Part shown: positions 22,800 to 33,246 of the stretch, one piece after another
Layout: each line of letters begins with the position of its first letter
How positions within the stretch are numbered: position 1 is the stretch's first letter
Assembly: GCA_015039465.1 (NCBI GenBank)
Contig: MU130623.1
Coordinates: forward strand, 35,914-99,913
Direction of reading: 5' to 3'
Length of the DNA: 64,000 bases
From: Phlegmacium glaucopus
Taxonomy: Eukaryota; Basidiomycota; Agaricomycetes; Agaricales; Cortinariaceae
The notes under the pieces: model-generated
Told to the model about the DNA's origin: nothing
What the model saw: the letters and a program-made list of their open reading frames with translations, nothing else
Databases searched by the model: none
Program-made: the position numbers and the translations under genes

Positions 22800-24934
22800 G
22801 TGAAGAGGGTGTCCGTCAGAGTGGCAGAATCGATTTATAAGTTTATCCGTAGGAGCCGGGCCTTTCTTTATTTAAAGTGCCAGGGGTGCAAGAGGTTCCA
22901 ACGGGGATCGTTGGCATAGTAAGGAAAAGTTAAACCTGTTGTAAAAGAAGTCGTTGGGTTTATCATTTCACAGATCAAGAAACGTACTGGGTTCAACCTT
23001 GGGTAGAATTCTAATGAAGGTGGGAGGTTAAAAATTCAAAGAATAAAATAAAGAAGATTAGTCAAAATCCTACTGCATCGCTTACCAGCGTGATTGCCAG
23101 ACAACTGCCGTCCGCCGGACATCTGAGAAGAACTTTGAACTTCCATCAGGTGTACATTAGGAAAAGGGCATCTAGGCCATAGAACGCCATATAACAGCAT
23201 ATAACGCCAGTTAGGATTGTAGCCCTGTAGTCTAAGCTTTGTTCATAGCAACAAACCCCTGTGCAGTGGAGGTAGTACCATGAGGCCTTGCCGGTTTTGC
23301 CAGTCTATAATATTTCGGCAGAATTGATCCGCAACAGATCTTGCTGAATAATCAATGAATAATAATTTTCTTTCTCGTTCAAAAGTTCAAACCTGTTCAA
23401 ACCGCTCGAACTCGATGATCTCAATCCTTGCTACCAATATTGACGGTGCCTCTTTTCTCTGTAGGTGTGTTTCTGTTGGCTCAGCATGTTTGGCGGGATC
23501 AGTTTAATTAATTTGATTTGCCAGTATGTAATCCCTTTTTCTTCGTAGGAATTATCTTGCAAACTGACGTCTCAAATTCATTTCATGTATTTCCGCAGCA
23601 CAAGACGAAAAAATAGATAAGCCATTAATATTAATTGATCAATATCAGCTATTGGCCCTTCATTCAACCCTGTTAACGTTAGTGTTCTTGTGCCTTTCGC
23701 TTAAACGATGCCGACAATAAAGTCTATAGTCAAATATTATTTAACATGTGGAACACTCTGGAACACTCTCAGATTCGTAACCGCACCTGTCCCACGCCAT
23801 TTGACCCAACAGCGTCCGCGTACTGAACATACCGGTGAAGAAATTACCGGATATCGACGTATCGCGCGTGTGGTCTCCCTTCACCCATGGACTTATGGCT
23901 TAAAGAATATCTCAACCAGACGCCAATGCCAGCCGCAATTTGTACTCGTCAATCGAGTCCTCAGTCCCTCCTGAGTTGTGTGCTGCGGTAGGACTTTGTG
24001 GACTGTGTCGTTAGAATCAAGAAGCTTGATGTGAGCACCAACGTTTTCCTGGAAAGTATTGTCAGCTGCTGACCGCGATAAATTATAAAACAGAGGAACC
24101 CTTTCAAGACCCACCCACATGTACCTCCGCCGTCAAGCGGGCTTTTGGTATTTTACAACATTGCTCCTAAATTGACTATAGCCCATTACAAGAATCAAGA
24201 CGACGATGCTGAGCTTCATGGGTCCAGGGATAGTGCCAATCTCTCTCAGGACGTCTATCAGTCTCGTTCGCCATTTATTTTCAACGGCTAATCATCTATG
24301 AATCCACACAACACTCGATCTCACAAGCCGCGTCATTGAGAGCGTTACTCATGACGAGTCTCAAACACTAAGCATTTCGCATCAAACTTTCAAAGAGAGA
24401 TGGCTCTCCTTCTGTGAGTTTTTAAATATTCTATACGTCGAGTACTAGTGCTTTGTAGGTTGCACGCCCACCTCATAAGGTGGTGATTTTCTCCGTCTTC
24501 TTTGATCATTTTCCCATCTGCGAAGTATGAATTTCAAGGAGAAATACTCGAAGTCGCGTCGGCGAGAACTGCTTACTCCTTAGTAAGGTAGCACAATTCA
24601 ATTCTATCCATCCGTCCGTCCATCTATTTTCCACTCCTACTGAGGTAAGCTAGTGTCTCCTGATTTGGCAAATGCTCACTTGACAGGTATTACAGTATGG
24701 TCTAGAGGTATATAAACACCAAGGAATGTATTCTTTCAGTTGAATATAGTGATATATCTAATGGCATTGGTATAACGAAACAGTGGGGACGGAGCTTGTG
24801 TGCCGTCCGTCAGATGTTAGTATCGGCCAAATTCTCCCAGGTTAACCACCATTGAAGCAAAATTTGCATACTATATGATACTAGTCGTAATAATACGAGG
24901 ATTTGTAGAACAAGCAACGAGACAGTACCCCAAT
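22800..24934. other. Long intergenic region without a supported gene
   Basis: Short frames at 23708-23974 (plus) and 23893-24120 (minus) overlap each other and match nothing I recognise. From about 24470 to 24934 the sequence is the 3' flank shared with the F-box copies further right (it reappears at 30600-31020), including ATATAAACACCAAGGAATGT. Confidence 0.5.
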
Positions 24935-26293
24935 TTAAGTAATTGTCCCCTCCGACCATACTAATGAGCGACCCTGGCGGTCCACCACATTAACACCAAG
25001 TTCCATAATATCATCAAGACATAAACTGAGAGCGTGAGGATGTGCACGTAGTGCTCGGATGTTCGTTTGATCCGTAAAACAGAGTGTTTTTACCGATCGA
25101 ACATATGATAGGAAATCATGGATGGCTTTCAAGAATTCGTACACAGAAGGCTTGGAAAGTCGAGAGGCAGTGACCATGATACCCAGCGTGTGAACGTTCT
25201 TTGGAAAGCAGACGATTATCGGTATCTGCCAATCATAGATGACAAAGTCCACTCGTGTCAACCTTTCGCAATTGAGCGTTATCCTTTGAATGACTTTATT
25301 AAACGCGAACATGATATCGTGGTCGTCAGGGTATGTTTTCAAGCAATTGATTTGAACGGACGTGAGCTGGGGCTCCATCTTTGAAGGAAACTCATAATGA
25401 AGGGCGGAATCAATCTCCGGCATTAGAAAGGTCACATCGTATATTGCGTGGCGAATATTAGGAAAGTCAATATTCGAGAGTTGATTTTCATCATATGATT
25501 CTGATTGATCTGTGTAGCAATGAACGTAAATCGATTTTAGCGAGTTGAGGACAAGATGCGGATTTCCAAGCTTGGTAAGAGCTACTGGCGCATTAATTGC
25601 TTCGAGCCGTGGGTGATTCATCAAAAACGATGCCCAACTGTTGGGGGACGGTCCGAGTCTACCGTAACAGTTCAGGAATCGGAGAGTATCACGACAAGCA
25701 TTAGTTGCTTGCAAGACATTCTCAGGAAGATAATGGGAGGCTTTGTAGCCAAGGCCGAAAACCGCGAAGGTCAAAATGCGAAGGTTGGGTAGTCGGTTGA
25801 GAATGTCTGCGAGAATATCCATTATTGCTCCTGGGTCATCGGTTCGGTCATGCATGTGGACATCGAGGCGTCGTGTCAGCGATCCAATAGCATGAGGCAG
25901 TTCCTGCGATCCTACAGCATGTTCAGAACGTAACATGCCGTCGCGTAATGGGGCAAGAACTCTTCCCTTTCCAAGAAAGATGTATTCGAACAAAAATGGA
26001 GATGCGATGTAATACCATGCCTTACAGACACGAACAAGACATCTCTTCGTAACCTTATGGGAGTTGGGTGAGATGTCGTCCCAGAAAGGGGAGAAGACCA
26101 CGTTGAAACTTACAAGTGATCTCTTGAATTCCCGTAACTGCGCCCAATACAAAGCATCGCATCCGGGAGAAATCATTAATTGTGGATTATATATGTCTGT
26201 AGACCATGTGGCAAGCTGAAATATTGACGACCATATCTCTGGAGGTAGATGAGGGAGATCGATGGCCACACGATAATGCTCTTTCACTGACAT
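24935..26293 (-). CDS. F-box protein, copy 1 of a local family
   Basis: An intronless frame of about 452 codons from MSVKEHYRVAIDL (26293). The F-box-like start LPPEIWSSIFQLATW is followed by VTKRCLVRVCKAWYYIASPF, a common Agaricomycete arrangement. The rest looks like degenerate leucine-rich repeats (ILNRLPNLRILTF, HPRLEAINAPVAL, NVHTLGIMV). It probably acts as a substrate adaptor of an SCF ubiquitin ligase, by family. It is about 85-90 percent identical to the gene at 28736-30079 and ends with a slightly longer C-terminus. Confidence 0.75.
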   Translation of the reverse strand: MSVKEHYRVAIDLPHLPPEIWSSIFQLATWSTDIYNPQLMISPGCDALYWAQLREFKRSLVSFNVVFSPFWDDISPNSHKVTKRCLVRVCKAWYYIASPFLFEYIFLGKGRVLAPLRDGMLRSEHAVGSQELPHAIGSLTRRLDVHMHDRTDDPGAIMDILADILNRLPNLRILTFAVFGLGYKASHYLPENVLQATNACRDTLRFLNCYGRLGPSPNSWASFLMNHPRLEAINAPVALTKLGNPHLVLNSLKSIYVHCYTDQSESYDENQLSNIDFPNIRHAIYDVTFLMPEIDSALHYEFPSKMEPQLTSVQINCLKTYPDDHDIMFAFNKVIQRITLNCERLTRVDFVIYDWQIPIIVCFPKNVHTLGIMVTASRLSKPSVYEFLKAIHDFLSYVRSVKTLCFTDQTNIRALRAHPHALSLCLDDIMELGVNVVDRQGRSLVWSEGTIT

Positions 26294-26929
26294 TAACACG
26301 AGTGCCACCACTTCCTGGCTAGTCGCCGTCCGCCTATCGTCTCAGGAGAACAAGAGGAACTATTGTCTCCTGTCGTGTAAGAACTGCTCGCACTGTTGTT
26401 CGACGGATAGCGCTCCCTTTCCCTCTCATCTTGTTTTGAACAACAAGTGTACTAGTATTATGTACGATTTAATAAAATGTTTTGATCATTTTTTCATATG
26501 CCTGTTTCCATAACTGAAAAAGACCAGGACTTGTTCATGCCATGCAAAAGCACTGGTCTACACTGCCAAGTCTACCAGTGATTTGGGATTGTCGGGCACG
26601 ATACGACAGGGCTACTTGGGTATGTCAGTTGTAATCTAAGGACACCGTCAACGGTCAATGTCTGCCGCTGGTTTCACAACTGATTCCCTGTCGATGTGTC
26701 ATCTATAGAAGGGGGACATTATTGAGTAGACGGTTGTACAGTTGTTGTAGTTTCGCGTGGTCAAGCAAGGATTTGAAAAAGCTTTCACAATAGTTGCACA
26801 GTGGTCACCAAATCTGTAACCTTTAACTGGATATGTGAAGTCTGGTCATACATCGAGGGATATTTAAATGGAGCGATAAGGGCAAATGGGGAGTGGTATC
26901 AAACTTATACATGAAGCACAGAGGTGTAC
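26294..26929. other. Intergenic, no supported gene
   Basis: Spacer between F-box copy 1 and the kinase-like gene. Nothing recognisable was seen. Confidence 0.5.
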
Positions 26930-28096
26930 CTATATGCGGCCCAGCTCTTTAAGTATCTGGTTTACTACTTTGTCCATCTCCGCATGTGGAATTCGCTTAC
27001 TCTGCAGACTATTTCCATCTTTCAACCATCCTGTCCCAGCTGGCTGTTGTCGCACTGCACCCTCCCTTGCGAGCCATCTCTTGGTGATAACGCCGGACAT
27101 TGGTTTAAATCCTCGGTCCCATGAATAATGGATAAGTTCGATGGCTTCCATGAACCGAGCCTGGTACATGGGTAAAGGTGACATTGGAACTAAAGGCCCG
27201 CCATGTTGTTTGAACAAGGTGTACCAAGTCGGAAACAGATTTGCGCTACCGAGGAATAAGTCTTTGCAGACATATTCATAGGAGAAGGGGAAAAACCCGC
27301 TCATCTCCCAGTCAAGAATGGCGGCAACACGATAGTGGGTCGTACCATCTTCCAATTTCTTGGGGTGAACGAGGATGTTTCGGGGTTCCAAATCCTGATG
27401 GCAGAGAACGATGTTGTGTTGAAGGAGCTGAAGATCACTGGAGGAAATTTGGACAGGATTTATGTCGTCGAATTTGGAGCGTATGGTGACGTCACCCGTC
27501 TCAGGGTCCAACGAAAGGGTACAATGGCTCTTGATGAGGCCTTGAAGAAACCCTTGAATATCTGTGAAATATCCAACCGCAGGGCCACCAACGACGATGG
27601 CGCTAGCGTCTAAGCTGCGACGCTCGAACCCCGTACCCTGGAGGATTTTTTCTACCTTGCCATCAAAAAGATTTATACTACGCAACTTTGTGACTGCGTC
27701 GAAGAGCTCTTTCACGATGCGGGTCTGTTGCTCCTTGTCCATATCGTCCCAGACCGACTCCAAGCTGACAGTGTCGTGTATGAATTTAGTCACGGAGAAA
27801 CTGACTTTCTTCTGGTTGGCCATCGTTGTTGTACCATATCTTTCGGTTGTCGGCACCAGCTCTGGGATGACAAGCTGCGCGAGAGTTTGCAGGGCAGCAA
27901 CAGTACAAAAACCAGTGGAATCCTCGGATAATTCCAACCGTACAACGACATCCTCCCCAGATGGCCCGCAATGATGAGCGACAAAGGTACAGCTGACAAA
28001 GGTCTGCGCCAAGATGGTCGTATGGGTCGACTGCGATTCGGGGAAGATATGATGGAGGAGCAGATCGTCAGGGAAGAGATCCTGGTTACTGGACAT
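26930..28096 (-). CDS. APH-fold phosphotransferase (aminoglycoside phosphotransferase/kinase-like)
   Basis: An intronless frame of 388 codons starting MSSNQDLFPDDLL. The catalytic loop IVLCHQDLEPRNILVHP (His-x-Asp...Asn, about residue 235) and the metal-binding AAILDWEMSGFFP (about 270) are those of the APH/choline-kinase-like family. The N-lobe is only weakly recognisable (VVVRLEL may hold the ATP lysine equivalent). In fungi such proteins are numerous, mostly of unknown substrate, and the name does not imply antibiotic resistance. It sits between two copies of an F-box gene in the same orientation. Confidence 0.8.
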   Translation of the reverse strand: MSSNQDLFPDDLLLHHIFPESQSTHTTILAQTFVSCTFVAHHCGPSGEDVVVRLELSEDSTGFCTVAALQTLAQLVIPELVPTTERYGTTTMANQKKVSFSVTKFIHDTVSLESVWDDMDKEQQTRIVKELFDAVTKLRSINLFDGKVEKILQGTGFERRSLDASAIVVGGPAVGYFTDIQGFLQGLIKSHCTLSLDPETGDVTIRSKFDDINPVQISSSDLQLLQHNIVLCHQDLEPRNILVHPKKLEDGTTHYRVAAILDWEMSGFFPFSYEYVCKDLFLGSANLFPTWYTLFKQHGGPLVPMSPLPMYQARFMEAIELIHYSWDRGFKPMSGVITKRWLAREGAVRQQPAGTGWLKDGNSLQSKRIPHAEMDKVVNQILKELGRI

Positions 28097-28735
28097 GGCT
28101 CTGCTCGGACATCAGTGCAGAAGAAACGAGACGATTGTAGTACGCACATTGAGGACGAGGAAAGAAATTTCTTATTTGATGGTTGTCTGGCTCTAGTGAG
28201 ATGCGGTGTCAATATTCAATCCTGAACGTCACACAGGTCACAGTTCTGTCAGATCAAGTATTGAACAGATATCTTATGATACTATTACGGAGCTCACTTA
28301 CCTGCATATCCATTGTAACGCCAAGACTGTTATTTTAATGCTGATCCAGGGACACGCAGTTGTGGGTGGATGGGGTCGTTTGTGTTCCTCCAAGCTTTCT
28401 AACTGAATTCTTAGGGCTCTGTAGATGACGCCTGTTCGTTTCGAGACATTTGGTGGAATGAAAGATGGCGGAGATGGACTTTTGGTTCGACGGGCAGCCA
28501 CACTTCTGCTGAGTTTGAAATACAATTGTCTACCGGCTAAACCCGCACGAATAGATGCCAACCCGTTTGATTTTGCGGGCCCAGGTTACAGTGTACATTT
28601 GCACTTTGTGCGTAAGAAAAGAAAGCGTCATTCAATAATTAGGCATGTTTTTCTATTTTGAATTCCCTCCTACCTCTTTCATTTTTTGGATACCTAGTAC
28701 TATGAACGGTAATTAAACCCAACAAATCCGAGCGG
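28097..28735. other. Intergenic, no supported gene
   Basis: Only short frames in mutually overlapping positions were seen. Confidence 0.5.
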
Positions 28736-30079
28736 TCAACTGTGTAATGGGCGACCCTCGCGGTCTACCACTTTAACACCAAGTCTCATAATATTATCAA
28801 AACATGAACTGAGAGGGTGAGGATGTGCATGTAGTGCTCGGATGTTCGCTTGATCCGTAAAACAGAGTGTTTTCACCGGAAAATATGATAGGAAATCATA
28901 CACGGTTCTGAAGAATCCATACACAGAAGGTGCGGAAATTTGAGAGGCGGTGACCATGATACCCAGCGTGTGAACGTTTTTCGGAAAGCAGACGATTGTC
29001 GGTATCTGCCATTCATGGATGACAAAGTCCACTCGTGCCAACCTTTCGCAATTGAGCTTCATCCTATGAATGACTTTATTCAATGCGAACATGGTATCAT
29101 GGTCCTCAGGGCACATTTTCAAGCAATTGATTTGAACGGACCTGAGCTGGTGCTCTATCCTTGAAGGAAACTCATAATGAAGGGCGAAATCGAGCTCCGG
29201 CGTTAGAGAGGTCACGTCGTATATTGCGTGGTCAACATTAGGAAAGTCAATGTTTGAGAATCGGTCTTCATCACATTCAAGTTGTTCTGACCGATCTGTG
29301 TAGCAATGAACGTAAATCGATTTTAGCGAGTTGAGGACAAGATGTGGATTTCCAAGCTGGGTAAGAGCTACTGGCGCGTTAATTGCTTCGAGCCGTGGGT
29401 GATTCATCAAAAACGATGCCCAACTGTTGGAGGACGGTCCGAGTCCACCGTAAAAGTTCAGGAATCGGAGAGTATCACGACAAGCATTAGTTGCTTGCAA
29501 GACATTCTCAGGAAGATAATGGGAGGCTTGGTAGCCATGGCCGGAAAGCGTGAAGGTCAAAATGCGAAGGTTGGGTAGTCGGTTGAGAATGTCTGCGAGA
29601 ATATCCATTATTGCTCCTGGATCATCGGTTCGGTCCCGCATGTGGACATCAAGACGTTGTGTCCGCGATCCAATAGCATGAGGCAATTCCTGCAATCCTG
29701 CAGCATGTTCAGAACGTAACATGCCATCGTGTAGCGGGGCAAGAACTCTTCCTCTTCCAAGAAAGATGTATTCGAACAGAAATGGAGATGCGAGGTAATA
29801 CCATGCCTTACAGACACGAACAAGGTATCTCTTCGTAACCTTATGGGAGTTAGGTGAGATGTTGTCCCAGAAAGGAAAAAAGACCAAGTTGAAACTTACG
29901 AGTGATCTCTTAAATTCCCGTAATTGCTCCCAATACAAAGTATCACATCCGGCAGAAACCATTAATTGTGGATTATATATGTCTGTAGACCATGTAGCAA
30001 GCACAAATATTGACGACCATATCTCTGGAGGTAGATCAGGGAGATCGACGACCACGCGATAATGCTCTTTTGCTGACAT
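28736..30079 (-). CDS. F-box protein, copy 2 of a local family
   Basis: An intronless 447-codon frame from MSAKEHYRVVVDLPDLPPEI. It is co-linear with the gene at 24935-26293 and highly similar throughout, with substitutions spread along the protein rather than clustered. It ends earlier, at EGRPLHS, where copy 1 continues with VWSEGTIT. Having both reading frames intact after this divergence suggests that both have been kept by selection. The proposed role is SCF substrate recognition, by family. Confidence 0.75.
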   Translation of the reverse strand: MSAKEHYRVVVDLPDLPPEIWSSIFVLATWSTDIYNPQLMVSAGCDTLYWEQLREFKRSLVSFNLVFFPFWDNISPNSHKVTKRYLVRVCKAWYYLASPFLFEYIFLGRGRVLAPLHDGMLRSEHAAGLQELPHAIGSRTQRLDVHMRDRTDDPGAIMDILADILNRLPNLRILTFTLSGHGYQASHYLPENVLQATNACRDTLRFLNFYGGLGPSSNSWASFLMNHPRLEAINAPVALTQLGNPHLVLNSLKSIYVHCYTDRSEQLECDEDRFSNIDFPNVDHAIYDVTSLTPELDFALHYEFPSRIEHQLRSVQINCLKMCPEDHDTMFALNKVIHRMKLNCERLARVDFVIHEWQIPTIVCFPKNVHTLGIMVTASQISAPSVYGFFRTVYDFLSYFPVKTLCFTDQANIRALHAHPHPLSSCFDNIMRLGVKVVDREGRPLHS

Positions 30080-30860
30080 TGTGGTTCAATGGACTTGATA
30101 GCGGTGGGAAAGTTCGGTTCCGAGATTTATTTAGGTTCGCCAGGCACATGATGTGAAATTTAAGTCCCGATCATTATCTAAGGTATGAGTTTTTGGACAG
30201 TACGGCGATTATCTCTTCACAGAGATCTATGGCTTGAAAATTTACCATGCCTCCGTGAATCATTCATACCTCATGCATATGCTTCTTTGGGGCCTTTAAG
30301 ACCCCCCTGCAGACCCCAACAGTGAAGAACTGACACAGCAACTAATGGAAGATATCCATGTTCTCAATTAAATCAAAAATACTTGTTATCTTCCCTGTCC
30401 TACAATCACACCTTGCTTTCAACTACTCTCAGAGCCCAGATGACCATGACCAGGTCGAACCTCATTTTGTCGGCTTTCCCAAAGGGGACAAAAAAACAAG
30501 AACTTCTTCATAACCTTTTACTTATGTCTATACTTACAATAAACACCTAGCAATTTACGTGCTAGGTAAATATATAGTTGTTTGCTCGCAAACACTGAGC
30601 AATTTATGTGCCAGAATCTTGCACTTTGATCATTTTCCTATCCACGAAATACCAACCTGCAACTAGAAAAGCTCGAAGTCGCTGGGAATCGCGTCGGCGA
30701 AAACTTATTACTACCCAGTAAGGGTAGCACAATTAAATTCTGTTAATCCATCCGTCCATTTATTTTCCGCCTTTACCGAGGTAAGCTGATTTGGCAAATG
30801 CTCACTCAACGGGTAGTACAATATGGTCCAACGGTATATAAACACCAAGGAATGTATTCT
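30080..30860. other. Intergenic and duplicated F-box 3' flank
   Basis: 30080-30600 shows no gene. From about 30600 the sequence follows 24480 onward with many small differences, marking the edge of the third F-box duplicate. Confidence 0.55.
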
Positions 30861-31403
30861 TTCAGCTGAATATAGTTATATATGTGATGGTATAACAAAA
30901 CAAAGATGTGGGTATCGGCCAAATTTTCCCTGTCAAAGAGCAAAATTTGCACACTATATGGATGCTAGTCCGTGGTAATACAAGAAATTGTGGAATAAGC
31001 AACGAGACAGTACCGCAATTTAAATAATTGTCCCCTCCAGAACGTAACATGCTGTATTCGAATAGAAATGGAGATGCGATGTAATACCATGCCTTACACA
31101 CACGAACAAGATATCTCTTCGTAACCTTATAAGAGTTAGGTGAGATGTCGTCCCAGAAAAAAAAAAGGCCAAGTTGAAACTTACGAGTGATCTCTTGAAA
31201 TCCCATAATTGCTTCCGATACAAAGTATCACATCCGGCAGATACCATCAATTGTGGATTATATATGTCTGTAGACCATGTAGCAAGCTTAAATATTGACG
31301 ACCATATCTCTGGAGGTAGATGAGGGAGATCGATGGCCACACGATAATGCCCTTTCGCTGACAACGGAGAATTGACAACGATTATATAATGCCCATTGTT
31401 CAC
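30861..31403 (-). pseudogene. F-box copy 3, decayed by deletion and frameshift
   Basis: The N-terminal region is kept (AKGHYRVAIDLPHLPPEIWS, then ATWSTDIYNPQLMVSAGCDT). At an A-rich run near 31157-31168 the frame shifts relative to copies 1 and 2, after FNLAFFF. After FLFEYS the sequence jumps, by a deletion of about 1 kb, to the extreme 3' end (GGDNYLN, matching the end of copy 1) and then the shared flank. It is a clear relic of the same gene. Confidence 0.85.
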
Positions 31404-33246
31404 CTTTATAGTGGTGGGGAAAGTTCGGTTTAGCGAACCACCACGTTTTTAGGGTAGAATATTGGAATTCTTTAAAGGTTTCTGGGTAAATTTTCAATAT
31501 TGGCCCACCACTCAATCGGGATTATAATCCATGGCAACTGTTAGGCAACTGTTGGCGCGATCAAGGCGTATACACATGCAAATCACATGATAACAAAACA
31601 TCCTAATCTTATATCGTGTCAAGAGGCTTTGGATTAAATTTTATAACTACCATTAGATTCATAGTTTTTTGGTTAATATGTAATTTCGAAGCGAAGAGAG
31701 ACTTGAAGCGTGATGAAACGGTAATGAGTTCCAATCTCTGTTTGTTCCGTGACTCGGACCCGAGGTAGGGCTTAAATTTTTATGGCATACCTTACTTGGG
31801 GGAGGAGGAGGCGTAAGGTGAACTGGCCGTAAAATTTTTACCTACCTCGGGCAATTTTAATAATCCCGGTTCCCCCTTGATCAAATGCTCCACCCAAATA
31901 CTGGAGTACTCATGACAAACGGATCCGGAAAGTCAATCGCGGAACCTTCTTGAAGCCATCTAACCCATTGAAGAAGCTTCGTACAAAAGACTGTCCCAAC
32001 AAGACAGGCCCACGGAGAGCAACAGATCCTTGATGGAGCTCAGCAACAAGCTCTTGTCGATTGGATGATGTTTTCTGTGACAGTTGGCCCATCTTGTATG
32101 CAAGGAATCACCCGACCAAAATGATGTCACAGAAGATATGGATTTGGTGCCTCCTGCGGCGAGCCGCGATTCACCCTGAGCTCAAACTGCAAAGGTATTT
32201 CCCTACGTGTCCACGTAATTATTTTCGTACTGATATTCAGTTACCTTTAACCAGTACTACTGCTCCTAATCAAGTACCATAATACCTCCTACTTACATAT
32301 AATATTAATAAATAACCAATTCATCTTCAAATCGCGCACGACGGAGACAAAATTGCAGAGGCTGAAGCTACCGTATATGTAGTGATATTCCCAGTGACGG
32401 TCGTTTTAGACCTCTCGGAACCTCGATTTTTGCGAAGCCTTGAACATGAGAAATAGAAGAAATAAAAATATATTCTGACACATTTACATAAAAGAGGACA
32501 CTGTAAAGCCATTCAACGAACTCTCAAAAGGTTTCATAACTCCCTATCACATGAGATTGCACCTCAGTGTTAAGAGTATATATATATCGCCCTTTGTTCT
32601 AGTAGTTCTAGTTCTATTCTAAATATGCAATGAACACGGCATAAGGTATTGCGCGTTCCTGGACGATTGCCGTTGTGCCGATCTGCCGTTGTGCCAGGTT
32701 CTGCCTGATCAATAAAGCTCGATCAAGGTACATGCGCTGATATCGGACAACATTTCGGCATAATTTCGGTTTACCCTGAAGCGCCAGCCATGAGGACTCA
32801 TATGACCTTAGTCAAAAGTTTTACAACCTTCACCTTTGAGCTCAACCATTCGTCCTCGTTTTATGGAGAAGTTTTGTGCAAATATTGCGTGCGTTCAAGC
32901 AATATTCAAGTCCAAAGCTTTTTGACTCCGCGAAGGACACACATGTATGTATTTAGGACCGTAACCGGATCGGTGGGCTATATTTATTCCCGTGTGTGTT
33001 CTTGTAAATCCCTGGTAAATCTTTGTTACCTCGGCCGATAACATGGGAGTCATCTGAAGTCATGGAACTCCTTAGACATAATAATAATATCGATAAGCAT
33101 ATCAAAAATGCATCCGGGTAATGGTATCCTCGTCATCACCGGGTACTCTACCGTATATATACTATCAGAAACTTCGAACCTCTCAAATTTAAACCTTCAA
33201 GTCTTCCTCTTGAATACCACCCCTTTAGACTATCCCCCCTTAGAAC
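31404..33246. other. Long intergenic region
   Basis: A 60-codon minus frame at 31910-32092 (ELHQGSVALRGPVLLGQSFV) has protein-like composition but no partner exon. A GCCGTTGTGCC direct repeat lies near 32670. The promoter of the transporter gene to the right is presumably within 33100-33246 (TATATATAC near 33154). Confidence 0.4.

Noticed and set aside
23708..24120. Two overlapping opposite-strand frames as a gene
   Set aside because: No domain, no consistent splice sites and no partner exons could be found.
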